The notes under the pieces are model-generated. The model had not been told where the DNA came from, searched no databases, and worked only from the letters and a program-made list of their open reading frames with translations. From contig BNXY01000010.1 in NCBI GenBank assembly GCA_025999935.1, positions 1 through 59,370 of the forward strand: a DNA stretch of 59,370 nucleotides, given 5' to 3'. Positions 24,450 through 34,032 of this stretch are shown here, one piece after another. A program made the translations under genes and the position numbers. Each line of letters starts with the position of its first letter. Position 1 is the stretch's first letter. The stretch comes from Bacteroidia bacterium. GTDB taxonomy: Bacteria > Bacteroidota > Bacteroidia > Bacteroidales > Azobacteroidaceae.

Positions 24450-25550
24450 TTAAAATAGTGGTTTGTATTCGGGAACACCCTTGTTGTTTTTATCTAAAAC
24501 AGCGCGGGCGTTCTTAGCAAACTGCTTCATTTTCAGGTAAGTATTGGTATCTAATTCTATTTCAGCCTTCTCTTCGGAATCATTTTTCTCGGCCGGACCA
24601 ACCGGAACAATCGTGTAATTGAGTTTGCCTTTTTCTTTGGCTTTATGGCTGTAAATCAAAGTGTACTCCGCCGATTTGATTTGTATTTTCCCATCTTGCT
24701 TTTCTACAATCACTTTTACCATCTGGCCGCCGTTGGTATTTGGCGCAGTCATTCCAGAAATCATATTTCCCAATGAATAAACAATGACATGGCTTATATT
24801 TCCGGTCGAATCCGTCAACACTTCCGACGGCTGAACCACGTGGGGATGGGCGCCGACGACCAAATCAACGCCTTCTTTTATCAGGAAATCCGCTAAATCT
24901 TTCTGTATCTTGTTCGGCATCAATTTGTATTCCACGCCCCAGTGCATATTGGCAATGATGAGGTCGGCATTCAGATTTTTAGCTTTTTGAATGTCTTCGA
25001 GAATTTGTTCTTTGTCAATATAATTGACCAACACGGGCGGCAAAACATTCAGTCCATTGGTTCCATAAGTATAATTCAGAAAGGCAAAGTGCATATTTTC
25101 CCGTTCGAGCATTAATGGATAAATTTGTTCCCTCTCCTCTTTGTTCCGGAATACTCCGGTATGGTCAACGTCCAATGAATCCAATACGGAAAGTGTACGG
25201 ATAATGCCTTGATTGCCACGGTCAACAATGTGGTTGTTGGCATTCAGGAAAACATCAAAACCGGCTTCCTTCAAGGCGGAAGCATATTCGTCGGGAGCGC
25301 TGAACTGAGGGTAGCCTTTATACGGTTTCCCGGCTAAGGTAACTTCCAGATTGACAATGGCTAAATCGGCTGATGAAACTTCGTTTTTAATGTATTGGAA
25401 ATAGGTGGTGTAATCGTATGTATTATTGCGAAAAGCATTGTCGATTTGAGATTGGTGTTGCATGGCGTCGCCGGCAAAAAGCAAAGTGACTTCTTGAGCA
25501 AAAGCTGTATGGATAGAGAACCATGTGATTAGCAATATCAACCTTGCCAT
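24450..25550 (-). CDS. CapA-like metallophosphatase-fold protein, secreted
   Basis: A 366-residue protein with a signal peptide (residues 1-18, ending AFAQ). The PGA_cap fold is shown by LFAGDAMQHQSQ (metal site), IVNLEVTLAGKPYKGYP, FLNANNHIVDRGNQGI and MHWGVEYKLMP...VGAHPHVVQP histidines. CapA of Bacillus is needed for poly-gamma-glutamate capsule; in Bacteroidetes the homologues are common and their substrate is not known. Likely periplasmic. Its start lies one base after the folD stop, so it is the last gene of the ffh-folD-capA operon. Confidence 0.87.
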   Translation of the reverse strand: MARLILLITWFSIHTAFAQEVTLLFAGDAMQHQSQIDNAFRNNTYDYTTYFQYIKNEVSSADLAIVNLEVTLAGKPYKGYPQFSAPDEYASALKEAGFDVFLNANNHIVDRGNQGIIRTLSVLDSLDVDHTGVFRNKEEREQIYPLMLERENMHFAFLNYTYGTNGLNVLPPVLVNYIDKEQILEDIQKAKNLNADLIIANMHWGVEYKLMPNKIQKDLADFLIKEGVDLVVGAHPHVVQPSEVLTDSTGNISHVIVYSLGNMISGMTAPNTNGGQMVKVIVEKQDGKIQIKSAEYTLIYSHKAKEKGKLNYTIVPVGPAEKNDSEEKAEIELDTNTYLKMKQFAKNARAVLDKNNKGVPEYKPLF

Positions 25551-25551
25551 C

Positions 25552-26430
25552 TTAATAAATAGACTTTTTCCCCGCCAACAAAGTATTCTTCATCAAAGAA
25601 ATAATGGTCATTGGTCCAACTCCTCCGGGAACGGGCGAAATGTAGGAACATTTGGGGGCTACTTCGTCGAATTTAACATCGCCTTTCAGACGGAAGCCCG
25701 ATTTTGTTTCGGTAGAAGGAACGCGGGTAGTGCCCACGTCAATCACGACAGCGCCGTCTTTTACCATATCGGCTTTCAAAAATTCGGGAACACCCAACGC
25801 TGCAATGATAATATCGGCTTGCTGACAAATTTCTTTGATATTTGGGGTACGGCTGTGGCAAACCGTAACGGTAGCATCGCCCGGATACGCTTTTTGCATC
25901 ATCAAATTAGCGATAGGTTTGCCTACAATATTACTTCGGCCAAGAACTACACAGTTTTTTCCTGCCGTCGGTATCTCATATCGTTTAAGCAATTCGATAA
26001 TTCCGGCAGGCGTTGCCGAAACAAAGCAAAGAAGGCCAATTGACATACGCCCCACATTGATCGGATGAAAACCATCCACATCTTTGCGATAGTCGATGGT
26101 TTCAATCACTTTTTGTTCTGAAATATGTTTGGGAAGCGGCAGTTGCACAATGAAACCGTCCACATCGGGGTCGTTGTTCAATTCAATTACCTTGTCTAAA
26201 AGTTCCGCTTCGGTCACATCGTCTTCGTAACGAATCAAGGTGGATTTGAAGCCCACTTCTTCGCAGGTGCGGACTTTGCTCGCCACGTAGGTTTCGCTTC
26301 CTCCGTCGTGGCCGACCAAAACCGCAGCCAGATGCGGACGTTTACCGCCGGATGCAATGATTTGCTTTACTTCTTCGGCAATCTCTAATTTTATTTGAGC
26401 AGCAACTGCTTTTCCGTCAATTAATTCCAT
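25552..26430 (-). CDS. folD: Methylenetetrahydrofolate dehydrogenase/cyclohydrolase
   Basis: A 292-residue FolD. Catalytic Lys is in [14 protein letters not shown], the substrate loop is [13 protein letters not shown], and NADP binding uses [16 protein letters not shown] and VIDVGTTRV. The C-terminal signature is [19 protein letters not shown]. It interconverts 5,10-methylene-THF and 10-formyl-THF in one-carbon metabolism. It is 2 bp behind ffh. Confidence 0.97.
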   Translation of the reverse strand: MELIDGKAVAAQIKLEIAEEVKQIIASGGKRPHLAAVLVGHDGGSETYVASKVRTCEEVGFKSTLIRYEDDVTEAELLDKVIELNNDPDVDGFIVQLPLPKHISEQKVIETIDYRKDVDGFHPINVGRMSIGLLCFVSATPAGIIELLKRYEIPTAGKNCVVLGRSNIVGKPIANLMMQKAYPGDATVTVCHSRTPNIKEICQQADIIIAALGVPEFLKADMVKDGAVVIDVGTTRVPSTETKSGFRLKGDVKFDEVAPKCSYISPVPGGVGPMTIISLMKNTLLAGKKSIY

Positions 26431-26432
26431 AT

Positions 26433-27758
26433 TTATCTTTTTTTCATAAAACCGCCTTTCCCCGGAATTTTTGAGGTAGTCATCATTTTCATCATTTTGC
26501 GGGTTTCTTCAAATTGTTTCAGCAATTTGTTGACTTCCATCACATTGGTTCCACTGCCTTTGGCGATGCGAGTGCGGCGGGAGCCGTTCAAAACACCGGG
26601 ATTGGTGCGTTCGCTCGGGGTCATCGAATAAATAATCGCTTCAATGCTTTTGAATGCATCATCATCTATATCAATGTCTTTCATCATCTTACCCACGCCC
26701 GGAATCATCGAGGCAAGGTCTTTTAGATTACCCATTTTCTTGATTTGGTGGATTTGAGAAAGAAAATCGTTGAAATCGAATTGGTTCTTAGCGATTTTCT
26801 TTTGCAGGCGGCGCGCTTCTTCTTCGTCGTATTGTTCCTGTGCTTTTTCAACCAAAGAAATGATATCGCCCATACCAAGAATACGGTCGGCCATACGGGT
26901 AGGATGGAAAGGGTCAATGGCTTCCATTTTTTCGCCCGTTCCCACAAACTTAATGGGCTTATTAACCACGGTACGAATGGAAAGGGCGGCTCCACCGCGG
27001 GTATCGCCGTCCAATTTGGTCAGCACAACGCCTTGAAAATCCAAGCGATCATTAAATTCTTTGGCGGTGTTTACGGCATCCTGACCGGTCATGGAATCCA
27101 CAACAAACAATACTTCGTCGGGTTTGACCGCTGATTTGATAGCCGCTATTTCGTTCATCATCTGTTCGTCGATGGCCAAACGACCGGCGGTATCAATAAT
27201 CACTACATCGTGGCCGAACTGTTTGGCGTGTTTGATGGCGTTTTGAGCGATTTGAACCGGATTTTTATTTTCCGGCTCGGAATAAACTTGAACGCCGATT
27301 TGTTCACCGAGTACTTTTAATTGTTCGATAGCAGCCGGACGATAAATGTCGTCGGCAACCAAAAGCGGCTTTTTGCTTTTCTTGTCTTTGAGCATTTTCG
27401 CCAATTTTCCGGAAAAAGTGGTTTTACCGGAACCCTGTAAACCCGACATCAAAATAATGGAAGGGTTGCTTTTCAGGTTGATTTCGGCAGTTTCGCCACC
27501 CATCAGGGCAGCCAATTCGTCGTGGACGATTTTTACCATCAACTCGCCGGGTTTCACAGCGGTAAGGACGTTTTGTCCCAATGCTTTTTCTTTGACCGTA
27601 TCGGTAAATGTTTTGGCAACCTTGTAGTTCACGTCGGCGTCCAACAAGGCTTTGCGGACATCTTTCAATGTTTCCGCCACATTGATTTCCGTAATTCTGC
27701 CTTCTCCTTTTAATAACTTGAACGACCTGTCAAGCCTATCGCTTAAATTTTCAAACAT
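26433..27758 (-). CDS. ffh: Signal recognition particle protein
   Basis: A 441-residue SRP54 GTPase. The N domain is followed by the G domain with [15 protein letters not shown] (P-loop), [24 protein letters not shown] and [15 protein letters not shown]; the C-terminal M domain has the RNA-binding [15 protein letters not shown] segment [18 protein letters not shown] and a Met-rich end (RKMMKMM). It targets nascent membrane proteins to FtsY/SecYEG together with 4.5S RNA. Confidence 0.97.
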   Translation of the reverse strand: MFENLSDRLDRSFKLLKGEGRITEINVAETLKDVRKALLDADVNYKVAKTFTDTVKEKALGQNVLTAVKPGELMVKIVHDELAALMGGETAEINLKSNPSIILMSGLQGSGKTTFSGKLAKMLKDKKSKKPLLVADDIYRPAAIEQLKVLGEQIGVQVYSEPENKNPVQIAQNAIKHAKQFGHDVVIIDTAGRLAIDEQMMNEIAAIKSAVKPDEVLFVVDSMTGQDAVNTAKEFNDRLDFQGVVLTKLDGDTRGGAALSIRTVVNKPIKFVGTGEKMEAIDPFHPTRMADRILGMGDIISLVEKAQEQYDEEEARRLQKKIAKNQFDFNDFLSQIHQIKKMGNLKDLASMIPGVGKMMKDIDIDDDAFKSIEAIIYSMTPSERTNPGVLNGSRRTRIAKGSGTNVMEVNKLLKQFEETRKMMKMMTTSKIPGKGGFMKKR

Positions 27759-27783
27759 AATCTTTTCTTAATTTATGAGGGTA

Positions 27784-27814
27784 CAAAAGTACAACAAAAA
27801 GAGGAAAGTACAAA
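27784..27814 (-). promoter_or_regulatory. Promoter of the ffh-folD-capA operon
   Basis: Minus strand TTTG (27811-27814), 19 bases, TACTTTTG (27784-27791), 25 bp before the ffh ATG. Confidence 0.65.
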
Positions 27815-27816
27815 AA

Positions 27817-28470
27817 TCATTCTTCAAAGAGTTCTTCCAAATCGATTTCAAGTCCTTTTAAAGTAGAAACAGGAACTTTTCCTGAAAATTCGTAGGTAGT
27901 TCCTTCATCAAATTTTCCGTTTTCTTGTAAAAGAAAGATAGTAATCCCTTTTACTCTTGGGAAAACCACCCAGTATTCTCTCACGCCAGCCTCTTCATAT
28001 AAATTGAATTTCTCACGCAAATCCCGAGTAGCAGTTGAAGGGGATTGCACTTCTACAATTAAATCCGGAGCGCCGATACATCCTTTTCCATCTAATTTGT
28101 TCGGGTCGCAAATCACGCAAATATCCGGTTGAACAACCGTATATATTTTATCATCAGCAGTTTCACCGTTTTTAGGAAAACGAACATCAAACGGGGCATG
28201 GTAAACCTTACATTTTCCTTTTCGCTTCTTTATAAACCACTTGACTGCGAATGCCAAATTTATTGTGATTCCTGCATGCCAACGAGTAGGTGCACTCAGC
28301 ATGTCATATACAACGCCGTTGATTAATTCTCGCCGTTTATCGTCCACCCAAGACAAATAATCGGCATACGTATAAAGCTGATATTTATCAATATACAATC
28401 CGGCAGGCTCTTTTACATGTAACGTTTCCATCTCTTTTTCTACCGGATAGTTTTTGTTTTTTTCTTCCAT
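27817..28470 (-). CDS. Uma2-family (DUF820) restriction-endonuclease-like protein
   Basis: A 217-residue protein with the PD-(D/E)XK-like core of the Uma2 family: YADYLSWVDDKRRELINGVV near the start, then PDICVICDP and APDLIVEVQSPSTATRDLRE with the KFNLYEEAGVREYWVVFP block. Family members are widespread in cyanobacteria and Bacteroidetes and are presumed nucleases of unknown role. A minus-strand TATCTTTG element at 28508-28515 probably drives it. Confidence 0.82.
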   Translation of the reverse strand: MEEKNKNYPVEKEMETLHVKEPAGLYIDKYQLYTYADYLSWVDDKRRELINGVVYDMLSAPTRWHAGITINLAFAVKWFIKKRKGKCKVYHAPFDVRFPKNGETADDKIYTVVQPDICVICDPNKLDGKGCIGAPDLIVEVQSPSTATRDLREKFNLYEEAGVREYWVVFPRVKGITIFLLQENGKFDEGTTYEFSGKVPVSTLKGLEIDLEELFEE

Positions 28471-28507
28471 AGCGCTGTCTTTTTTATTGAAAATAAATTT
28501 GAATAGA

Positions 28508-28515
28508 CAAAGATA
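28508..28515 (-). promoter_or_regulatory. -7 element of the Uma2-type gene
   Basis: Minus strand TATCTTTG, 38 bp before the ATG at 28470. The -33 element is unclear. Confidence 0.4.
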
Positions 28516-28554
28516 AACAATTTATTTTAGATTTTTTTAATGGGCGGCTAAATA

Positions 28555-28746
28555 TTAACTTGCTTGCTTGATGACACGAAAAAGGTCAGAATCGCTTTTC
28601 CAATTCCGACCTTTTCTGTCATACTGTTTCTTACTTTTGTGGACTTTCGTTTTCGCCGTCCACCCGGCTGATACTTCAAATTCAGCCTCTCTGCTTCCTT
28701 TGCGATTTGCTTTTACATAATCGCTGACTTTTCCTTTTGTCTTCAT
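28555..28746 (-). CDS. Small basic protein of unknown function
   Basis: 63 residues, rich in Lys and Arg: MKTKGKVSDYVKANRKGSRE, then EVSAGWTAKTKVHKSKKQYD. It looks like a small conserved Bacteroidales protein that I remember only as hypothetical. A good minus-strand promoter (TTG at 28815-28817, 19 bases, TATATTTG at 28788-28795) supports expression. The charge suggests nucleic-acid or ribosome binding, but nothing more can be read. Confidence 0.6.
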   Translation of the reverse strand: MKTKGKVSDYVKANRKGSREAEFEVSAGWTAKTKVHKSKKQYDRKGRNWKSDSDLFRVIKQAS

Positions 28747-28787
28747 AATTTTCTGTTTTTATCATACTATTTGTATAATTACGGGGA

Positions 28788-28817
28788 CAAATATAAAATA
28801 AATTATTGGAATAACAA
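28788..28817 (-). promoter_or_regulatory. Promoter of the small basic protein gene
   Basis: Minus strand TTG (28815-28817), 19 bases, TATATTTG (28788-28795); 41 bp before the ATG at 28746. Confidence 0.5.
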
Positions 28818-28848
28818 TCTTAAATACGGTTAATTAAAAAAGAATCTT

Positions 28849-28856
28849 TACCTTTG
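28849..28856 (+). promoter_or_regulatory. -7 element of the nitronate monooxygenase-like gene
   Basis: TACCTTTG fits TAnnTTTG and lies 57 bp before the ATG at 28914. No good TTTG at -33. Confidence 0.4.
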
Positions 28857-28913
28857 TGAAATAATTACTTAACGAATCTTTTATCGTTTATACTACTTTT
28901 GATTAATAAAATT

Positions 28914-29849
28914 ATGAATAGAATTTGTCAATTATTCAAAATTGATTATCCCATCGTACAAGGTGGAATGGTTTGGTGCAGTGGATGGCGTTTGGCCGCT
29001 GCGGTTAGTAATGCCGGTGGATTGGGTTTGCTGGGCGCCGGCTCTATGCACCCGGACGTACTTCGTGAACACATTCGGAAATGCAAAGCGGCGACTAACA
29101 AACCTTTCGGAGTGAATGTGCCGTTGATGTATCCTGAAATAGAATCAGTTATGAATCTACTGGTTGAAGAAGGCGTGAAAATTGTTTTCACTTCCGCCGG
29201 AAATCCGAAAGCTTGGACGGGATTTTTGAAAGAACGAGGCATCATCGTGGCGCACGTGGTAAGCAGTTCCAAATTCGCCGTAAAATGTGAAGAGGCAGGT
29301 GTCGATGCCATTGTTGCCGAAGGTTTTGAAGCCGGAGGACACAACGGACGGGAAGAAACAACTACCCTTTGCCTCATTCCGGCCGTGCGAAAAGCCACTT
29401 CCCTACCACTATTGGCCGCCGGAGGCATAGGAACCGGAGAAGCCCTATTAGCCGTTCAGGCATTAGGTGCTGAAGGCGCACAAATCGGAACCCGTTTTGC
29501 ATTAACCAAAGAAAGTTCCGCTCACGAAAACTTCAAACAGCTTTGTCTGAACTTAAATGAAGGCGACACCAAACTTTTACTGAAAAAACTCTCTCCTACC
29601 CGTTTGATCAAAGGCGATTTTATGACTGCCGTAGAAGCTGCCGAAGCGCGCGGAGCTTCCGTCGAAGAATTGCGGGAACTGCTGGGTCGCGGCCGCGCCA
29701 AAAAAGGCCTGTTTGAAGGAGATATGAAAGAAGGAGAATTGGAAATCGGTCAAATAGCTTCCTTGTTCCATCAAATACAAAGCGTAGATGAAGTCATGTC
29801 GGAAATTGTAACCGCTTATAATCAAGCATTAAAGGCGATAAACAATTAA
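28914..29849 (+). CDS. Nitronate monooxygenase/FabK-like FMN enzyme
   Basis: A 311-residue TIM-barrel flavoprotein from the ATG at 28914 (MNRICQLFKIDYPIVQGGM). FMN and active-site segments: GGMVWCSGWRLAAAVSNAGG, VAEGFEAGGHNG (catalytic-type His), LLAAGGIGTGEALLA and GAQIGTRFALTKES. Members are nitronate monooxygenases or FabK-type enoyl-ACP reductases; sequence alone does not decide. It converges with the next gene, which faces it and begins the long minus-strand region. It could serve lipid synthesis, but its direction places it outside the pigment cluster. Confidence 0.85.
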   Translation: MNRICQLFKIDYPIVQGGMVWCSGWRLAAAVSNAGGLGLLGAGSMHPDVLREHIRKCKAATNKPFGVNVPLMYPEIESVMNLLVEEGVKIVFTSAGNPKAWTGFLKERGIIVAHVVSSSKFAVKCEEAGVDAIVAEGFEAGGHNGREETTTLCLIPAVRKATSLPLLAAGGIGTGEALLAVQALGAEGAQIGTRFALTKESSAHENFKQLCLNLNEGDTKLLLKKLSPTRLIKGDFMTAVEAAEARGASVEELRELLGRGRAKKGLFEGDMKEGELEIGQIASLFHQIQSVDEVMSEIVTAYNQALKAINN

Positions 29850-29877
29850 AAGTGGAAGATAGCAGTTTACTCATCGT

Positions 29878-31008
29878 TTATTCTACATGAGAATCTACCG
29901 GATTGGCGTATATTCCCAGAAAAATATCTCCAAAAGTTTTTTTGTCTTCCATATCGAAAGCCAGCGCCTCGTTGTAATGTTGAACAAATAATTGTTTTTC
30001 TGCTTCCGTATAATACGGCGCATACTGTTTACTTCGAGAACGAATATCGTGTGCAATATAATTGTTGCAAGTCAATTTGTACCGCTTGTAAATCTGAGTA
30101 TCAATCAGCGAAGCCGCCTGCATATTGAATTTATTATTGGGTAATCCGGCCAATGGCGCCAAATCGCTTTCCGACAATGGCATTCCAACGCTAATGTGCA
30201 CATCGCCTTTGGTTTGCGTGATTCCGGTAAGGATGCTATTTAAATCTTCTCCGGGTTTTTTGACGTATTTTTCAAAACGGGATTGATAGAGTTCCAAGGC
30301 CTTCAGTATATCGCAAGATTCCCATTGATAGGATACGGCAATGGGGACAATATTCAGTTCAGCCAAGGCTTTTACCGGATTATCGGGCGAACTCATATAA
30401 AACATTTTGATAATTCCCTGGTCGGTTGCATCTTTGCCGTCTTTGGTACGCCCGTTGCGTTGAGCAATCCAGATAGATTCTTGTTTTTCGGTAATGGCAT
30501 AGCGGATGTAATCGGAAAGATGCAAAGAATTGTTATAAAAGTCTTTGATACTCCCTCCGCGAACGACCTTGAACATTTTATTGGATTTGCCGATGTCGAT
30601 AATCAGTTGCGAACTCATCAAATTACTTCCAAAAGTTATTTCCGAAGGACGGTGTCCGAAATTGAAATGAAGAATATATTGAAACAGCGTAGAATCCAAT
30701 ACGATATCCCTATGGTTGGAAATAAAAAGATAGCGTTTGTTTGGGTCTAAATTTTCGTAGCCGTCAAAGGTAAGGCGGCGAATACTGCGTGCGACCACTT
30801 GGTCAACAAAAGTCTTGGTTACTTCATATTGAAATTCTTCAATCGTTGTATATCCCTTTATCATGTTTTTTATCTCGTCCACTTCCCTGTCCGGATAAAT
30901 GAAAGCGGATACCAAGGGAAAATACTCGCTCTCTGCAATACGGAGCATAGCAGGCGCGATTTCCTCATTGTAATAGGGGCGTAAATCGTCAAATTTTTCG
31001 TTTCTCAT
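29878..31008 (-). CDS. Glycerolphosphate acyltransferase-like protein (LPLAT)
   Basis: A 376-residue acyltransferase with the PlsC-type motif ISNHRDIVLDSTLFQY (NHx4D, near residue 96), then IWIAQRNGRTKDGKDATDQG in place of the FPEGTR block, as in the Bacteroidetes branch of this family. It probably acylates a lipid or polyol from acyl-ACP/CoA. It lies 200 bp downstream of the AMP-ligase gene in the same direction and might be the last member of the pigment region, or a separate phospholipid gene. The 200-bp gap (31009-31208) holds only a short protein-like minus-strand frame at about 31085-31185 of no known family. Confidence 0.75.
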   Translation of the reverse strand: MRNEKFDDLRPYYNEEIAPAMLRIAESEYFPLVSAFIYPDREVDEIKNMIKGYTTIEEFQYEVTKTFVDQVVARSIRRLTFDGYENLDPNKRYLFISNHRDIVLDSTLFQYILHFNFGHRPSEITFGSNLMSSQLIIDIGKSNKMFKVVRGGSIKDFYNNSLHLSDYIRYAITEKQESIWIAQRNGRTKDGKDATDQGIIKMFYMSSPDNPVKALAELNIVPIAVSYQWESCDILKALELYQSRFEKYVKKPGEDLNSILTGITQTKGDVHISVGMPLSESDLAPLAGLPNNKFNMQAASLIDTQIYKRYKLTCNNYIAHDIRSRSKQYAPYYTEAEKQLFVQHYNEALAFDMEDKKTFGDIFLGIYANPVDSHVE

Positions 31009-31208
31009 TCGGATTCTGTTTATAAATCACGGTAAAAATACAAAAAAAAATTAGAGAAAAAAATAATATCTCTTTTCTTTTACGCTATTTTCGACTTAAT
31101 CCTTTCAATAACTTGTTTAATTCATTGGTTACAGCATCTATTTGCTTAGTAGTTGCGGTTAGAATAAATGAAGTAATGTTTTTCTATTTTATACACAAAA
31201 CAATCCGG

Positions 31209-32504
31209 CTATTTTTTCCGCTTATCAATAAATTTAACAGGCTTGCGACTCATATCTGGAAAATTAATTTTTCGAATCACGTCTGCCGGACAGATTTCAA
31301 TATCCGGAGCCACCCGGATTTTTGCTCGAAAACGGTCTTTTAAGTCTTTTATAACTCCCTCTGCCGATTGATTCCGTAAGCCGATGCGAACTAAAATGGC
31401 ATCGGTTCCACTCTCGCTGTAACTGACTTCCACCACGTAATTTTCCACGTAAGGCGTATTGTCGAGCACATCGTAGATAGCCGGTGGATAAAGCGTTGTA
31501 CCTTTGTATTTTATCATGTGATTGGCGCGTCCGACTACCGGGCTGACCCGCATCGAAGTCCGTCCGCATTGACAAGGTTCGGTATGGATGCTGACCAAAT
31601 CGCCGGTTTTGAAGCGCAGCAAAGGCATTCCTTCTACGCCTAAAGTGGTAATCACCAATTCTCCAACCTGCCCTTCTCCGACCGGCAATCCATTCCCATC
31701 AACCAACTCGCAGATAATCAGTTCGGGATGATGATGTCCTCCGCAACCGTATTCACATTCGGCGAAAGTGGTTGCCATTTCGGTGGAGGCGTAGGTGGAA
31801 TATAAATCAATGTCCCACTTTGCTTTGATGTGTTGTCCCAACAAATTCAGGGAGAAATCCTGTTCGCGAAGATTTTCGCCGATACAAACCACTTTTTTCA
31901 CACTCGAATTGCGGTAATCAATGCCGTGTTCTTCCGCATATTTGATGATGTGCAAAATGAAGGACGGCACACACATAATCGTATTCGGCCGAATGCGTTG
32001 AATAGTATCCCATTGGAGTTCCGGGATGCCGTTTCCCACCCGGACGATACCCGCGCCGAGTTCTCGCAAGCCCAAAAAATAAGCCAAGCCCGCCATGAAG
32101 CGTTTGTCGATGGTGGTCATTAATTGGACAATATCGTCCGGTTGGGTTCCCGTGCAAAGGAAAGAGATTTTTTCGTTGTAGGCCAAGCGGTCTAAATCTT
32201 TGTCGGTCATAGCGAAAGTAACCGGGTCGCCCAAGGTGCCGGAAGTCGTGATATAATCAATTACTTTTGGGGACGGCACACAAAGAAAATCTTGATTGTG
32301 CAGTTGCAAATCTTTTTTGTCGGTAAAAGGGATTTGCTGCAAATCTTCCAAATACCGGATTTGAGCAATATCAATGCCGTATTCTTTAAACATGCTCTGA
32401 TAAAAGGGCGAGTGGCCGCTCAGGTATTGCAGAGCCGTCTGCATTTGTTCCTCTTGGAAACTTTTGATTTCCTCTTTTGATTTGTATTCTATTTCAACAT
32501 TCAT
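31209..32504 (-). CDS. AMP-forming aryl/acyl ligase (phenylacetate-CoA ligase family)
   Basis: 431 residues from the ATG at 32504, which overlaps the preceding stop (ATGA). The adenylate-forming fold is shown by ITTSGTLGDPVTFAM near residue 80, the A5-like YASTEMATTFAEC and LRFKTGDLVSIHTEPCQCGR, and the C-terminal domain VRKINFPDMSRKP-like end. Such enzymes activate aryl acids (phenylacetate, 4-hydroxycinnamate) as thioesters. Homologues occur in flexirubin and aryl-polyene clusters where they can load the aryl starter onto CoA or ACP; that role is inferred here. Confidence 0.85.
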   Translation of the reverse strand: MNVEIEYKSKEEIKSFQEEQMQTALQYLSGHSPFYQSMFKEYGIDIAQIRYLEDLQQIPFTDKKDLQLHNQDFLCVPSPKVIDYITTSGTLGDPVTFAMTDKDLDRLAYNEKISFLCTGTQPDDIVQLMTTIDKRFMAGLAYFLGLRELGAGIVRVGNGIPELQWDTIQRIRPNTIMCVPSFILHIIKYAEEHGIDYRNSSVKKVVCIGENLREQDFSLNLLGQHIKAKWDIDLYSTYASTEMATTFAECEYGCGGHHHPELIICELVDGNGLPVGEGQVGELVITTLGVEGMPLLRFKTGDLVSIHTEPCQCGRTSMRVSPVVGRANHMIKYKGTTLYPPAIYDVLDNTPYVENYVVEVSYSESGTDAILVRIGLRNQSAEGVIKDLKDRFRAKIRVAPDIEICPADVIRKINFPDMSRKPVKFIDKRKK

Positions 32505-33364
32505 TTTATTACGGATTTTACCCATTCCACAAATTCATCAATCCACCCTGTCGCTTTGCCGTTAGCCCTAATGCCGAAACCATGTCCGTTTTCATCAAGC
32601 AAGAGAAATTGGTGTTTTACATTTTTCTCCGACAAAGCTTTATCATAGTATTCGCTGTTGCGATAATCCACGGTTTTATCTCCTTTGCATTGCAGTAAAA
32701 ACACCGGCGGCATATCTTCCCGCACGTGTTTTTCCAACGACATCAAATCTTCCATTTCTTTTTTGCGGTGGCGGTATCCCAATAAATTTCGACGCGAACG
32801 TTTGTGCGTAATTTCCTCGTTTGACATTGAAATTACCGGATAAATCATTGCGACAAAGGCCGGTTTAAATGATATTTTCGGAATGATTCCCAAGGGTTCC
32901 ATGAAGTTGGTATCGAAATAAGTCCCGGAGATGCCTGCCAAATGTCCGCCGGCAGAAAATCCCATAACGCCCACTTTATCAGGGTCTATATTGTACTCCC
33001 GACAGTTTTCTTTGACCAACTGTATGGAACGCTGCAAATCCTGTATCATGACCGGATGCCTGTTGCCTTGCAGGCCGACACGATAATGGAGTACAAAGGC
33101 TGCAATTCCTCGACTTTGCAAATATTCAGCTACTTCACTCCCTTCTTTCTTCATCCCCAGATAACGGTAGCTTCCACCGGGACATATTATGATGGAGATG
33201 CCTGTATTTTTTTCTTTTTCAGGAATATATACAGTTAGTTCGCTACGCTTTTGTTGTCTGTTTTGTTTTATTTCTTTCCAAATTTTAATTGTATTTTGAG
33301 CCAATAACGAGCTGCTTAAAACAGAAAGAAACAAGAACAAAAGCGTAAAACGAAACTTTTTCAT
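32501..33364 (-). CDS. Secreted alpha/beta hydrolase (BD-FAE/esterase type)
   Basis: A 287-residue esterase with a signal peptide (MKKFRFTLLFLFLSVL, cut near LLAQ). Oxyanion segment CPGGSYRYLG, nucleophile elbow MGFSAGGHLAG, catalytic Asp in CKGDKTVDYRN and His in NGHGFGI are all visible. It is overlapped by the ligase gene and follows the secreted hypothetical protein by 7 bp, so the three form one unit. It could hydrolyse or transfer an ester, such as the flexirubin ester, in the periplasm; the substrate is not known. Confidence 0.85.
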   Translation of the reverse strand: MKKFRFTLLFLFLSVLSSSLLAQNTIKIWKEIKQNRQQKRSELTVYIPEKEKNTGISIIICPGGSYRYLGMKKEGSEVAEYLQSRGIAAFVLHYRVGLQGNRHPVMIQDLQRSIQLVKENCREYNIDPDKVGVMGFSAGGHLAGISGTYFDTNFMEPLGIIPKISFKPAFVAMIYPVISMSNEEITHKRSRRNLLGYRHRKKEMEDLMSLEKHVREDMPPVFLLQCKGDKTVDYRNSEYYDKALSEKNVKHQFLLLDENGHGFGIRANGKATGWIDEFVEWVKSVIK

Positions 33365-33371
33365 CCTGAAT

Positions 33372-33944
33372 TTACTTTATTTTTTTATTCAAAAATTTTC
33401 CCAACATTTTGCCTGCTTCTCCGAATCCGAATGCTATTCTATCAAACAAAATAGGCGAAAGGGCAAAATGGTTATAATCTTTATTTCCGGTAATAGAGGC
33501 TAAGGCTGTTTCCTCGCCTTTTTTCACAATATTTACCGATGACCTTATCTTTGCAGGATTAGAGAAAGGGCCTGCAAAATTACCGGGGTCGATGTCAAGA
33601 ATTTTTACGATAATCGTATATTCAGCATCCGGGGAAACGCCGATGATGATGTTTTTTGATTCATCATTAAAATATTGAATATACGTTTTTTGAAAATTCT
33701 CCCTTGCCGAATTTTCCCAATTGGTTTTCCACACATCTGCGTCTTCCGGTGTTTTTTCATCCTGCATCTGTTCTTTCACATAAGATTCTTCCGAGTCGCC
33801 ATCTATTGTAACGCCCTTAAAATCAAATACAACATTCACTCTTTCCTGACCTTTCAAAAAATCAAGATTCCCTTTTAGTTTCTGAGCCGATGCGGCTGTT
33901 ACCAATAAACTAAATAAAATTAAAATTCCAAAATGCTTTTTCAT
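33372..33944 (-). CDS. Secreted protein of unknown function
   Basis: 190 residues from the ATG at 33944 (signal peptide MKKHFGILILFSLLVTAASA). The mature protein has RVNVVFDFKGVTIDGDSEES, EYTIIVKILDIDPGNFAGPF and ends in a Gly/Lys-rich helix EAGKMLGKFLNKK. It has the layout of periplasmic or outer-membrane-linked beta-sandwich proteins of Bacteroidetes. No enzyme motif is seen. A promoter with an overlapping palindrome lies just upstream, so it heads the hydrolase-ligase transcript. Confidence 0.7.
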   Translation of the reverse strand: MKKHFGILILFSLLVTAASAQKLKGNLDFLKGQERVNVVFDFKGVTIDGDSEESYVKEQMQDEKTPEDADVWKTNWENSARENFQKTYIQYFNDESKNIIIGVSPDAEYTIIVKILDIDPGNFAGPFSNPAKIRSSVNIVKKGEETALASITGNKDYNHFALSPILFDRIAFGFGEAGKMLGKFLNKKIK

Positions 33945-33979
33945 AATGATTGTTTTTATAAAATAATTATTAATCGAAA

Positions 33980-34020
33980 CAAAAATACAATATCTTTTAG
34001 AGATAACCAAATTTGGTTAT
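33980..34020 (-). promoter_or_regulatory. Promoter with an 18-bp palindromic candidate operator
   Basis: Minus strand TTTG (34008-34011), 20 bases, TATTTTTG (33980-33987). The perfect palindrome ATAACCAAATTTGGTTAT occupies 34003-34020 and contains the -33 TTTG, so a dimeric regulator bound there would compete with RNA polymerase. Confidence 0.5.
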
Positions 34021-34032
34021 ATTATTCTATCA

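Noticed and set aside
28946..29428. 160-residue minus-strand frame opposite the nitronate monooxygenase gene
   Set aside because: Pro/Ser/Thr-rich mirror frame; the plus-strand product has a full FMN-barrel signature.
28849..29849. Treating the nitronate monooxygenase-like gene as the enoyl reductase of the pigment pathway
   Set aside because: It is on the opposite strand with its own -7 box and converges with the cluster; a polyene pathway keeps its double bonds and does not need an enoyl reductase.
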